From positions 1-57,192 of the forward strand of contig JAGADZ010000046.1 of assembly GCA_017613375.1 (NCBI GenBank): a DNA stretch of 57,192 bases. The letters run 5' to 3'. The translations under genes and the position numbers were made by a program. Positions 29,901-35,779 of the stretch are shown piece by piece. The DNA comes from Bacteroidales bacterium (GTDB taxonomy: Bacteria; Bacteroidota; Bacteroidia; Bacteroidales; P3). Below the pieces are notes generated by a model, which was not told the DNA's origin, made no database searches, and saw only the letters and a list, made by a program, of their open reading frames with translations. Position 1 is the stretch's first letter. Each line of letters begins with the position of its first letter.

Positions 29901-30336
29901 TGTGAGACTGGGCAACGACTATGAGGGCTACGGATTCAGACTGACCAGCAGCGAAATCCAAGAACTGCTGAGCTCACAACCTCGCTTGCCGATTCAAACA
30001 CTGCAACGCATAGACAGCCTCTACACCGTCAACGGATGCGACTCCGTGGTGGTGCTGACACTCTGCATACTCAACATGAATGACGATGCTCCGGAGGTCA
30101 TACAACAACTCTACGACGTGAAAGTCTATCCCAACCCGACACGCAGCCTTGTGAACGTGGAAGGCGACGGACTCCTCAGCGTTGAAGTCTACGACCTCAC
30201 CAGCCGTCATCTGATGACCATCCAGGCCGAAGGCGACAAAGTCACATTCGACCTCAGCAACTACACCACGGGCTCGTACTACATAAGAGTAAAGACAGCC
30301 CACGGTACCGTTGTGAAGAAAGTAATAAAGAAATAA
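17998..30336 (+). CDS. Giant T9SS-exported repeat protein (4112 aa), putative surface adhesin
   Basis: A signal peptide (MRKSFKTWILTALATAMISG, cut near residue 23) starts the chain. Residues ~33-1540 contain about 34 copies of a short motif, hydrophobic-[YF]-G-G-[GN]-N followed by a small turn (for example DVYGGGNFADVYG, GSIFGGNNKVDMA, HNVYGGNDKTGRV), spaced about 20-80 residues. This is a pattern expected of a beta-helix or solenoid. Residues ~1540-3600 are non-repetitive beta-rich sequence. Residues ~3640-3840 hold GLUG-like repeats (IGGLVGYAEALNLNNCYVYG, YVGGLAGNISSNVNISNCYY). A CDSLLWDGLPFTESGIY module precedes the type A T9SS sorting domain at about 4040-4112 (VKVYPNPTRSLVNVEG ... GSYYIRVKTAHGTVVKKVIKK, split here). 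Export by SprA and surface anchoring are inferred from that domain. The ligand is unknown. It is followed 31 bases later by a 65-residue ORF and then a surface lipoprotein. Confidence 0.9.
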   Translation: MRKSFKTWILTALATAMISGLQAQAPSPSHPTIGGAVYGGGRVADVNGSTLVKIVNCETIGAVFGGNDIAGKVLAGTANTNSFSGSEVLIGVADQSAQIRIGSVYGGGNGFYSYPGGVGGFHVKDSAGTKIRHYVRQNAAIPTGTGFFIAEYYFTGGDTTKVLDVPSGTFYVPQTVRTKITVNTNIPVIDSLFGGAKNAFVTATSDNSTLITVNGGTIYSVFGGNNFGGALGTGSNHTINIAGTKTETIRNNNPSDNLGVNHGIRYLFGGGNKVAGQNVVMNITGGQIDTCFAGGNSADVGTSVVTVNITSPLYDYAHSKYSNPNDYPYDIHKSVFDIRCLFGGNNKADMAHLPTITLTRGGIHNLYGGGNVGIMRGGIVGDDNRSVCHYIDNDNREAGTLTENRYLSTKIVIKPTVANNDYLVIDTVYGGGQSAGTLCDTYVEVAGGHVGTIFGGTNIRGSIGPNRAAAMKSNIWLHGGNIHESVFGGSNGYYRCMDNSGYLSGITNTVIPGATVPYNVSFSGSIPQIWQTSILMDSSVVVSDNVYGGGNLAFVGRPHDVFGDAGASTKVRIMGGTVGNDVYGGGNFADVYGTADVHISTNNAVTIGHNVYGGNDKTGRVTGYGRGAGSLSPYRTSTVRNANFVNSNLDGSFWDSFNGENKIELTATNAAAYVLVEGNPSIAGDVYGGGNGDYNYYRYNDGYVVERYYVGDEPSGEGTWIEDPEGKMTWESGREEVLRCSSTTFPEAVSAFVDIHIGGTGSINRVFAGGNSASVSGQTTVNFNCTDIGSSAQVGSIFGGNNKVDMAIVPRLLLQKGKVSKIYGGGNLGGMTGLRIANATNVSTYVGLVSPDVTVTDEIYGGCNAADVEHATFVKVVRGTLNGNIFGGNDVAGHVTDSYVWVNGLDATPRLTLSNMVFGGGNGEYTYTTNGDLFNANGITGVTGRPTVGNTHVTVNGNVELDNNLYGGGLAGDCTNTTVVLDAAEGIFNDLIFGGGRGDVANIGNRCPTYNGFAGGVTKSHVGNVTGTATLNIVRMHDMHEYGVSRRRAIFCGGHAGDVANTELTLANTNTAHIPALYTGCLASNVTGTAHAVLNGVSRDNEVPIVDTVYGGNDYSGKVQHTNLEINSGTYLHVFGAGNGDYDYRNDSQLAYVFTETTNTNTIDDPALRETPPTGFNIPSGYHTAYDEHASSMVINTEVQPAQTTYVHTYRYWRNVSCPGWQDTVPYSMVVDVTINGGHFIHNVYGGGNMGLVGDRDMDPAQMNNKTYAEAHIGYITLNIHGGNFDHHVFTGARGKVAMKSQFFKGTSGWTNPVTSQNGKNITGDNLYNQLAYAQKILNIDGGTVLFSIYGGSEAVDDGFPYECIGTADVVYYNPRAARPAHRYQTNSSMRPSSILNIMGGEIRKSVYGGGYQGNAYGSIYVNVGADAVDDSPVWTNTYNYVTGIGSTPAQGAGFTLAAYKPTGMTASTVGLEASVYNGSDWGEADDHAYFNTRGVFGGETNILIDGRGYNTSGVNPELNDLPGMNIAFSVIGAGTSTEGGDIRRLITIRNYGYYDECGKTTRNLMSIQRADKVILDHVYITLDGEQDAFSAYASPSYSLCRLDTLMFYDDNIVFITAPGMYIGNVTSVKPFAEYNGIRDMLDFTSISHPDYLYNNARVAGGEGENVSSNDMLDNLLAECSSNICLKLPTERGRTEQIAAANTLVIKNGSYLRVAHFKDTVNNLSGADEMDGKDDAGNHWGSVFGWMYLISDETQSYIYADYKTPSSHSGEGGFISACAGENVAITGFSSDLKEVQYTNVSENGNPVYRTWRVGTTQGSRSRHITLVANVTPDNTLNYNLRADDYTIRLSNGLDSTGADATITIPNNTNLAYATTTLELPPAEGGNFYIISSVTIDQDNGEQMKLTDVAYDHSIDAFFRPRADDDVALDIAAISRDGANDDANMRNYTFGLAFSTLGANSNFEQSSCWMPSATFIGNPDLDNVDQHDPLSFHTITTPAPHDIWQAVTTDEGGNPTTYKYFNCWPTTSISGNKWMNGVKGYISRAVKAGSGMIPTMEFTLLYDKRLTTTITRDVEFTMQEYTSTGEWVGPVNVTVTIATVIKDFDDLEAPVLAMYNEGINNEYVRKVTIPASYKQRELYITGVEWELNTEEGTAYQPAWFALQDSSTTIASNDVFSLILSPSEAASENITNHLGWYNIDTTGIDLYNLALTDFISTYKDEANLPDNYDFPGNKLANYTTEDPSNNPALTDFTRATRITQNGMLIGTLDGRSTASIELTLKYNGDYVYHDCYPKPLGKIRVKMKWRNTKHVNDAGVADDGEFYINIFLRTREAGDTIYLGPGTSIERTPDGSGATPVTVRSFHHPANVAIHGSSRVQDNHHSYVTNPDCYVNTLTEALTVYWEGDVIAVMGTIPINEAEKSVIAHGDDYSIIQIIRYSGSHYKFPSLGCAHTGPLFDVSAGNLNFRNVWLNGSGCTRTKPLVAGTHGQDEYSRTRCGTTDNYYLKNWRREEVLLYSEGPMIYCHGSGKVNLSSNVRLSNNFNGTHNKTWNSGQSRWDDNSAAVCGGAMAVIKDGSTLPSVIIGNMCTFYDNVIVDWSSPENDAATVLGHATNEPLNYGGAIYIDGGHVQLGTTIQTSENNINISRNYYLHSMSGENTGLIVKTKHMLGDVADETFQIYYLDTLKMSQSFALSNIYLSRTPYVCPSPMNSTPSNAEAVARYQHVSPVRYDEKSSTVFFIADMSENSRIGISKWFPGYIYNYNPSHRLYNHDIPRDTIIVAMDLSGKNRIAELNAERGVFFNDSIYYSMANRPDVNNIEDIPDPAPEGFSGSTLEEYKTWLLSQGTYKDWNSSTPKEDSIGFYVDRNLTTYHGNTGVNPNYSDRVFVFQHPNVSPRNIFFQRCATFGKGKRHTLVESEYYTNDPGHPTTLTYLDLVQGDSIAFKWNPDATCVASTDTILFFAGGGFFPYKYHWDYDSIVSDVTTPESWRNITLTRIPVRERTSYGPNAIAGVGSRNELLRTRAQRDTLVLRMLHQRQNQLKSTYLYTVTATDLTSNCEVVQPVMVRVGKITQEGRGSEFSHQHGAFYIDSTNFLRHRNPYAAYYNYNHPDSANTLAGIYTDFPVSDGELGVTPDAFGSLRAGEAHDDGSISYPNARLFRQKLDEHGDPLYITPEGIETTEAAGNEPLSDYLYYRVSVPGVDSNSFHDHVELYPDKNYYALYGHYPFANSDGEALYPWYDATGDTLVYLRWMDENNPPSTAADYTTRSNFTNEGNCHRVRYVPFHTYSNDDGTLVQGGIRRAGFSHVPMQYYRRARNDGNTAERMAARTFSGKPYHDAQYAINNATYVEYGTWNPVPSEKAPAADLYSSEMVPRYLRVYEAFKVNPKILPEEAQGYVEMYPMYATSTMYDDPNNPSDPNRANVLSPYTEFCANSVIHLRPIVKDHDATLHPLTSKVPGLASSSDWEYVAWDFDPSGHDTISFVVGRTQEENEPTIYVAPKDYWWQVVTHHPGEESYNRYYNGNVKITDYRGLAWLISTVNGYNGQNAHTFRFDTVYLDFYHEIGGGRYVDTVNMAAHKWTPLGNLNNPFEGTLLGITRNAAGDSIGVEPLGTDVEGFIPTVANIIVNEPTLQLVGMFGYTNCATLSNFNMETPMLNGTSYVGSLVSYADSATKISNVSVNHSIIFGEHIMGGLVAHSRKMEIDVANVNEQRLKGNAVYAGGMIGLAENTTMSNWRAVVSLNNLSAIYFGSTAGKSEASTFDPTKTVLRSSFRNGYARIISDGLSRRIGGLVGYAEALNLNNCYVYGEAKGRDYVGGLAGNISSNVNISNCYYLNGMTESLWGYNIYANSVNKSTTFQGSGNHVLLTERVDGYNNMTRALNRWVKAQNDNTLLWWRSDLDWENEGYPIFGTPDMITVRDSMSTAVCDSLLWDGLPFTESGIYMFRVVDSTDYLDSTFILYLTVNYSERTDVSDTVRLGNDYEGYGFRLTSSEIQELLSSQPRLPIQTLQRIDSLYTVNGCDSVVVLTLCILNMNDDAPEVIQQLYDVKVYPNPTRSLVNVEGDGLLSVEVYDLTSRHLMTIQAEGDKVTFDLSNYTTGSYYIRVKTAHGTVVKKVIKK

Positions 30337-30367
30337 TACATTACTATAACATATCAACGATTTCATC

Positions 30368-30565
30368 ATGGATATGAATGCAAAGAAAAAAACATACGTT
30401 CCACCGCAGCTCGAAATATTCGAGTTCGCTGTGGAACGTGGCTTTGCCTACACTGTCAAAGGTGACACCAGACCCGACAAGATTAGTGAGATCAACGAAT
30501 ACACCGGCGTCGGCGGCTCGGCAGGCGAGAACCAGACCGGTGACTGGAATGTGGAATGGAGTTAA
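30368..30565 (+). CDS. Short peptide of unknown function (65 aa) with KKxYxPPxLE...ERGFA motif
   Basis: The ORF starts 31 bases after the giant adhesin and ends 10 bases before the lipoprotein start. The product opens MDMNAKKKTYVPPQLEIFEF, continues AVERGFAYTV, and ends with a Gly/Asn-rich, Trp-containing tail (GSAGENQTGDWNVEWS). It has no signal peptide or membrane segment. From memory, short Bacteroidales/Prevotella ORFs with an N-terminal K-x-Y-x-x-P-x-x-E-[IV] segment, an ERGFA-like centre and a Trp-rich end recur beside surface-protein genes, but no function is known to me. Start could also be the third codon. The tight position argues that it is a real gene and part of the cassette. Confidence 0.65.
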   Translation: MDMNAKKKTYVPPQLEIFEFAVERGFAYTVKGDTRPDKISEINEYTGVGGSAGENQTGDWNVEWS

Positions 30566-30575
30566 AAACAAAAGA

Positions 30576-33125
30576 ATGAGAACGATGAAAAACATTGGAA
30601 AGCTTTTCGGAGCCCTGATGGTAATGGCATGTGTCGTGTCATGCCACCCAAAGGAACAACGGTCTTTCGGCTCCACGATGGAGACCTTCGGAAGCATAGA
30701 CACCAACGGCCAGAAAGTATACCTCACAGACAATGAGGAATGGCTCTTCTGGGAATCCGACGATGTGATAAAGCTGAATGTCAACAGGGACAACTCCACG
30801 ACAACGGAATGTACACTGATAAGCGGCAACGGAACGCTCAACGCCACTTTTATGAGCGACAATGATATCGTTGAGGAAGGGGATTTCTACGCATTCTATC
30901 CCGCCTCAATGAATCCGAGCTATTCAAGCGACTATTTCACCATCACCCTGCCCAAAAGATGGAATTACAGAGACCTGAGCGACGAGCACCACGACCATTC
31001 CTTCGGCCGCGGCGCTATCCCCATGGTGTCGTTCCACAGCGGGAAAATTGAGAAGAACAATCTCTATTTCCACCCTGTGGCAGGCATAGTGCGTTTCCAG
31101 CTCTATTCCACGGCATCGACAGCCTACACTATCGACAGCATCGAGATAGAGGCCAGTCCCTCTGTGCCCACACCTGATGCCAACGACGGCGTGGGAAGGA
31201 ACAAGATTTCCGGCAACTTCAAGATAACACGTACAAGCATTGAAGACCCCGAGCCTTATATCGAGCCTATTGGTGCCACCAGCGACGCCGACAGGAAAAT
31301 CGTGATAAACAGCATCAACCAACCTGTGGGATTGGGCCACGAGTCCAACCTCTGCACTTTCTACCTGCCTTTGCCTGCCACAGAATATGTGGCTGCAGCG
31401 ACCGACGGCCCCCACAACTCAGTCTATGTGCTGAAGATGACTGTGAGGATGTCCGACGGCAGTGGCAACAAATTCAAATGTGTAAGAACCCTCAAGGTGA
31501 ATATCCACCGCTGCAATATGACCATGATGCGCGCCCTGAACCTCTCGTCACCTGTAGCGGATAATGACGCCGGCACCGGCGGAGCGTCGATAGAACTCGT
31601 GGGCTGCGGCACCCAAGACCGTCCTTTCCAGATTTACACTTTCGCCGACCTGAAGAAAGTACGTGACGCCATGCCCAACGGCACTGTCAACGGACAGAGC
31701 ATACGAGGATTAAATGACCCTAACGGACCTACCTACTTCAAAATAGTACGCTCGGACATCGTGATTCCCCAAAATGAAACGGAATGGCCAAGCGGAATAA
31801 AAAGCTTTAAGGGTGTGATGTTCCTCGCCACTTCAGCACACGCCAACCAGGGTATCACTAACAACAGCCATTTGCCTCTGTTTGACAGCATCAGTGCACA
31901 AGGAAAAATTGAGGGTATCATCCTAAAAGGCAATCCCACCGATATCGAGGTTCTACGTGACGAGTTCTCCCCCCTCTGCTATCTCAACCGTGGCCAGATG
32001 AAAGACTGCCACAATATGAGCAATATAAGGGTCGTCAACGGCAAAAGCCTCGCAGGTCTGTGCGCTATAAACTATGGCACCATCCAGGGCGGAGCCAACG
32101 AAGGCAACCTGACAGTGTCCACTACACAAGGCGGTGACCCCGCCAATACCAAAGTGGCAGGCATCTGCTATCAAAACTACGGCAATATCCAAGGGAGCTT
32201 CACGCTGTCTGTCGCAACACCCACGGCAGCACAAATCGCAGGAATATGCTTTAACAACAGCTGTAAAACAGAAAATGCCGTAAACTATACCGGAAATGTA
32301 TATGACTGCATCGTCGCATCGAATATCAATCCTATCAACTCCACAGGAAACTGGGGTATCATAGTGTTCAACAACGAAGCCGGCGCCATCATCAACAACT
32401 GCCGCTCGGCAGGATCGCTGGTGTTCACCACCAACGGCAGCATTGGCGGCATATGCCACAACAACGCCGGAATCGTCAAGAACTGCAAAAACACCGTGAC
32501 ACTCGAAGGCAGTAGCGGCAGCATCGGCGGCATCGTCGCCGTCATGACAGGAGGCCTGGTGTACAACTGCGACAGCGAGGGCGACCATGAAATCAACGGA
32601 CACGCAGGCTATGTCTATATCGCCGACTATGCAGGGGGCATCATAGGCCAGCTGCAAGGCGGGACAGTGTTGAACTGCTACAACTACTGCCGCGTGACGG
32701 GTGCCTTGAATTCGGGAGGATGCATAGGCACTATCTTTGAAGGCGCCGTGATAGAGAACTGCTGGAGCGGCTACGGACACCGCTTCATCGGCGTGGAGGA
32801 TGTCGAGCAATACACCGGCACCATAGGACGTTCATGCTTCAGCGCCGCAGCAGGCGACTTCGGCAGGAACTGTAATATCATAGAGAATGTCAACTATAAG
32901 ATAACCACTACAAAGACTGTCCGCTCAGGATATGTCAACCAATACCTCAGCCGTGCCCTGAACGAATGGGTGGACTCGGCGAAGGCGGCAGGCGGCCCGT
33001 CGGATTTGAACTATTGGACTACACTGGCCACCGAAGAAACTCTTTTCCCACAGCTGACGACCAACAGCCACTCCGGCGAAGGCCTGCAGACCAGCTGGTC
33101 CAAGACAAGAAGAAGACGCAGATAA
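30576..33125 (+). CDS. Surface lipoprotein: fimbrillin-like N-terminus and GLUG-like repeats
   Basis: From the ATG at 30576 the product is 849 residues. A longer upstream frame exists but would overlap the 65-residue gene and lack a signal. The start MRTMKNIGKLFGALMVMACV is a lipoprotein signal with the Cys at about residue 23 (CVVSC-HPKEQ). Then comes a fimbrillin-type opening: FGSTMETFGS, EEWLFWESDDVIKLNV, and a CTLISGNGTLNATF segment as in Mfa/FimA-like lipoproteins. From about residue 480 to 750 GLUG-like units repeat (SIGGICHNNAGIVKNCKNTV, YAGGIIGQLQGGTVLNCYNY). The C-terminus is unusual, ending SKTRRRRR. It is probably an outer-membrane surface lipoprotein made with the giant adhesin. 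A terminator hairpin follows. Confidence 0.85.
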   Translation: MRTMKNIGKLFGALMVMACVVSCHPKEQRSFGSTMETFGSIDTNGQKVYLTDNEEWLFWESDDVIKLNVNRDNSTTTECTLISGNGTLNATFMSDNDIVEEGDFYAFYPASMNPSYSSDYFTITLPKRWNYRDLSDEHHDHSFGRGAIPMVSFHSGKIEKNNLYFHPVAGIVRFQLYSTASTAYTIDSIEIEASPSVPTPDANDGVGRNKISGNFKITRTSIEDPEPYIEPIGATSDADRKIVINSINQPVGLGHESNLCTFYLPLPATEYVAAATDGPHNSVYVLKMTVRMSDGSGNKFKCVRTLKVNIHRCNMTMMRALNLSSPVADNDAGTGGASIELVGCGTQDRPFQIYTFADLKKVRDAMPNGTVNGQSIRGLNDPNGPTYFKIVRSDIVIPQNETEWPSGIKSFKGVMFLATSAHANQGITNNSHLPLFDSISAQGKIEGIILKGNPTDIEVLRDEFSPLCYLNRGQMKDCHNMSNIRVVNGKSLAGLCAINYGTIQGGANEGNLTVSTTQGGDPANTKVAGICYQNYGNIQGSFTLSVATPTAAQIAGICFNNSCKTENAVNYTGNVYDCIVASNINPINSTGNWGIIVFNNEAGAIINNCRSAGSLVFTTNGSIGGICHNNAGIVKNCKNTVTLEGSSGSIGGIVAVMTGGLVYNCDSEGDHEINGHAGYVYIADYAGGIIGQLQGGTVLNCYNYCRVTGALNSGGCIGTIFEGAVIENCWSGYGHRFIGVEDVEQYTGTIGRSCFSAAAGDFGRNCNIIENVNYKITTTKTVRSGYVNQYLSRALNEWVDSAKAAGGPSDLNYWTTLATEETLFPQLTTNSHSGEGLQTSWSKTRRRRR

Positions 33126-33156
33126 CGGAGAATTCCGTAACCGTCATACTAACAGA

Positions 33157-33207
33157 CTGTTTTGATTTTGCCGATGAGATGTCTTGGACAAAATCAAAAC
33201 AGTTTTT
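33157..33207 (+). terminator. Rho-independent terminator between the lipoprotein gene and rnr
   Basis: Arms CTGTTTTGATTTTG (33157-33170) and CAAAATCAAAACAG (33189-33202) are perfectly complementary across 14 bases, with an 18-base loop, and are followed by TTTTT. It ends the surface cassette. It lies only 15 bases before the rnr start codon, so it may also limit read-through into rnr or shape the rnr leader. Confidence 0.8.
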
Positions 33208-33221
33208 AAATACAATACATT

Positions 33222-35597
33222 ATGAACAATAATATAGCAACCCAAATACTGAAGGTTTTTGCCAACGCACCCTTCACAGCATTCAACTATAAACAAATCT
33301 CTTCGAAAGTCGGCGCCTATGACAAGGCTACACGCCAACTGGTACAATCCACCATCCTCGAAATGGCGGAGAACAAGATTCTCGTCGAAGAGGGTCGCGG
33401 CAAATACAAGATTAACCCCAAACACATCAACGACGACCTGATGCCGAAGAACTACGTGGTGGGCACCATCGACATGAAACAGACCGGCAAGGCCTACGTC
33501 ATACCGCAGGAGGAAGGCCGCGAGGATGTGATGATAGCACCGAACTACACCCGCCATGCCCTGCACGGCGACATGGTGAAGGTGCTGATGTTCCCACAAC
33601 GCAAGATGCATAAGCCCGAGGGGCAGGTGGTGGAAATCCTGCAACGTGCCAAGACCCGCTTCGTGGGGCGTATACAGTTGATGGACAAATTCGCCTTCCT
33701 CGTTTGCGACAACCGCAATATGGTTGTCGACATCTTCATTCCCCTCGCCGACCTCGGCGGAGCCCAAGACGGCGAGAAGGCCGTGGTGGAGATGACCGAA
33801 TGGCCGGAACGTATGAACAACCCCGTGGGAAAGGTGGTGAAACGCCTCGGAAAACCTGGCGACAACAATGTGGAGATGCAGAGCATCCTTGCGGAATACG
33901 ACTTCCCTCTGGACTTCCCCAAAGAGGTCGAAAAGGAAATTCAAAATTCGAAATTCAAAATTCAGAATTCAGATATTAAAGGCCGTCGCGATTTCCGCAA
34001 GACCCTAACTTTCACCATCGACCCCGCAGATGCCAAGGACTTCGACGATGCCATCTCCTACCGCAGACTGGAAAACGGCAACTATGAAGTCGGCGTGCAT
34101 ATCGCCGACGTGTCACACTACGTGAAACCAGGCAGTGCCATAGACAAAGAAGCTTTCGGACGCGGCACCAGCGTCTATCTGGTCGACCGTACCATTCCCA
34201 TGCTGCCGGAGAAACTCTGCAACGAGGTCTGCTCTCTGCGTCCAAACGAGGACAGACTCTGCTTCAGTGCCGTGTTCGAGATGAACGACAAGGCACAAGT
34301 GTTGTCTCGCTGGTTCGGCAAGACAGTGATTAACAGCGACCAACGTCTCAACTATGAGGAGGCTCAGGAGATTATCGAAAACTTCGATATCCAGAATTCA
34401 AAAAACAAAATTCAATCCGCAATCCTCGAGTTGCACAAGCTTGCGACCATACTACGCCAAGCTCGTTATAAAGACGGAGCCATCAATTTCGAGAGCCAGG
34501 AAGTCAAGTTCCATTTGGACGAAAACGGCAAACCCATAGGAGTATATATCAAGGAGCAGAAAGAGGCCAACTGGCTTATCGAGGAGTTTATGCTGCTTGC
34601 CAACCGCAATGTGGCGGCGGCAGTGGGACGCAACGGCCTTAATGAAGGCAATGACCATGAAGAGGCCAAGAAAAAGCCGCAGAAAGCAAAGACTTTTGTA
34701 TACCGCGTCCACGACGAACCCAACCCTGAGAAGCTGAACACCTTTGTGGAGTTCGTCTCCAAATTAGGCTTCAAGATGAAAGTGGGCAGCCGCAAAGCCC
34801 TCGCCAACTCCTACAACCAGCTCTTCGAACAGATAGCCGGTCGCGGTGAGGAATACATGATAGACAGCATCGCCATACGCACCATGTCGAAGGCTTACTA
34901 TTCCACGGAAAATATCGGCCACTACGGCCTTGCTTTCCCCTTCTACACTCACTTCACCTCTCCTATCAGGCGTTACCCCGACCTTATGGTCCACCGCCTG
35001 CTGGAACGCTATCTGGCCGGAGGCGAGAGCGTAAACGCTGAAGAGTATGAGGAATACTGCAAACACTGCTCACTGATGGAGAAAAAAGCCGCCGACGCCG
35101 AACGTACCAGCGTCAAATACAAACAGGCCGAATTCCTGAGCGACAAAGTGGGCAAGGTATTCCCTGCCCTGATTTCTGGCGTAAGCAAATGGGGCATCTA
35201 TGCCGAGATTGAAGGCAACAAATGCGAAGGCATGATACCTATAGGGTCTCTCAAAGGCGACTACTACATGCTTGACGAGGACAACTACCAGGTTATTGGA
35301 CGCCGCTACGGCAAACAGTACAAACTGGGCGACCCTGTCCAGATACGTGTCCGTGCCGTGGATATGATGAAGAAGCAAATCGACTTCGACCTTGTGGATG
35401 GCGACGACTCCGACGAAGAAGATTATTCGCCGAAACACAATAATGAGTGGCACGGAGAGAGGGGGCCAAAACAAGGAAAAAACTCCAAGGGAAAAAGCAA
35501 TACCAAGACAGGGAAAGGCTCCAAGGAAAGAGACAAATCCCGAAACGGGAAAAAATCAAAGGACAAGAGGCGTTCTTCTACTAAAAAAAGGAAGTAA
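33222..35597 (+). CDS. rnr: Ribonuclease R with two in-frame microrepeat insertions
   Basis: RNase R is a processive 3'-5' exoribonuclease that degrades structured RNA. The 791-residue product has an N-terminal winged helix (about 1-65), cold-shock domains, the RNB catalytic domain with IDPADAKDFDDAI (about residues 267-279, the Asp cluster that binds metal), PIRRYPDLMVHRLL near the active site, an S1 domain (VFPALISGVSKWGIYAEIEG) and a Lys/Arg-rich tail. Two short insertions stand out: IQNSKFKIQNS (residues 240-250) before the RNB domain, and IQNSKNKIQS (390-399) inside it. Both are made of AATTCAAAATTC-type repeats and keep the frame. No own promoter is obvious; the start is 15 bases after a terminator hairpin. 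Confidence 0.95.
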   Translation: MNNNIATQILKVFANAPFTAFNYKQISSKVGAYDKATRQLVQSTILEMAENKILVEEGRGKYKINPKHINDDLMPKNYVVGTIDMKQTGKAYVIPQEEGREDVMIAPNYTRHALHGDMVKVLMFPQRKMHKPEGQVVEILQRAKTRFVGRIQLMDKFAFLVCDNRNMVVDIFIPLADLGGAQDGEKAVVEMTEWPERMNNPVGKVVKRLGKPGDNNVEMQSILAEYDFPLDFPKEVEKEIQNSKFKIQNSDIKGRRDFRKTLTFTIDPADAKDFDDAISYRRLENGNYEVGVHIADVSHYVKPGSAIDKEAFGRGTSVYLVDRTIPMLPEKLCNEVCSLRPNEDRLCFSAVFEMNDKAQVLSRWFGKTVINSDQRLNYEEAQEIIENFDIQNSKNKIQSAILELHKLATILRQARYKDGAINFESQEVKFHLDENGKPIGVYIKEQKEANWLIEEFMLLANRNVAAAVGRNGLNEGNDHEEAKKKPQKAKTFVYRVHDEPNPEKLNTFVEFVSKLGFKMKVGSRKALANSYNQLFEQIAGRGEEYMIDSIAIRTMSKAYYSTENIGHYGLAFPFYTHFTSPIRRYPDLMVHRLLERYLAGGESVNAEEYEEYCKHCSLMEKKAADAERTSVKYKQAEFLSDKVGKVFPALISGVSKWGIYAEIEGNKCEGMIPIGSLKGDYYMLDEDNYQVIGRRYGKQYKLGDPVQIRVRAVDMMKKQIDFDLVDGDDSDEEDYSPKHNNEWHGERGPKQGKNSKGKSNTKTGKGSKERDKSRNGKKSKDKRRSSTKKRK

Positions 35598-35712
35598 TAA
35601 AAGGGAGTTGAAAACCCTAAACTTTACATTCCTTATCCCTTGATTTTTCGGACTTGCAAAAAACTTAACAAAAACGTAACAAAAAATTAACACTCTTGTT
35701 GTTGCGTTTTTG

Positions 35713-35720
35713 TATTTTTG
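35713..35720 (+). promoter_or_regulatory. Bacteroidota -7 box TATTTTTG before the Na/Pi cotransporter gene
   Basis: TATTTTTG fits TAnnTTTG, with a TTG-containing run about 17 bases upstream (35695-35702) in the -33 zone. The start codon at 35780 leaves a leader of about 50 bases. The upstream sequence is strongly A/T-rich. Confidence 0.6.
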
Positions 35721-35779
35721 TGTCGTCGAAAAAACGACATTTACATAGATACATATTTGATAATTAATCATTTTAATCA

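Noticed and set aside
30378..30575. Upstream in-frame extension of the lipoprotein gene (66 more codons)
   Set aside because: It overlaps the 65-residue gene in another frame, gives no signal peptide, and the ATG at 30576 yields a perfect lipoprotein signal.
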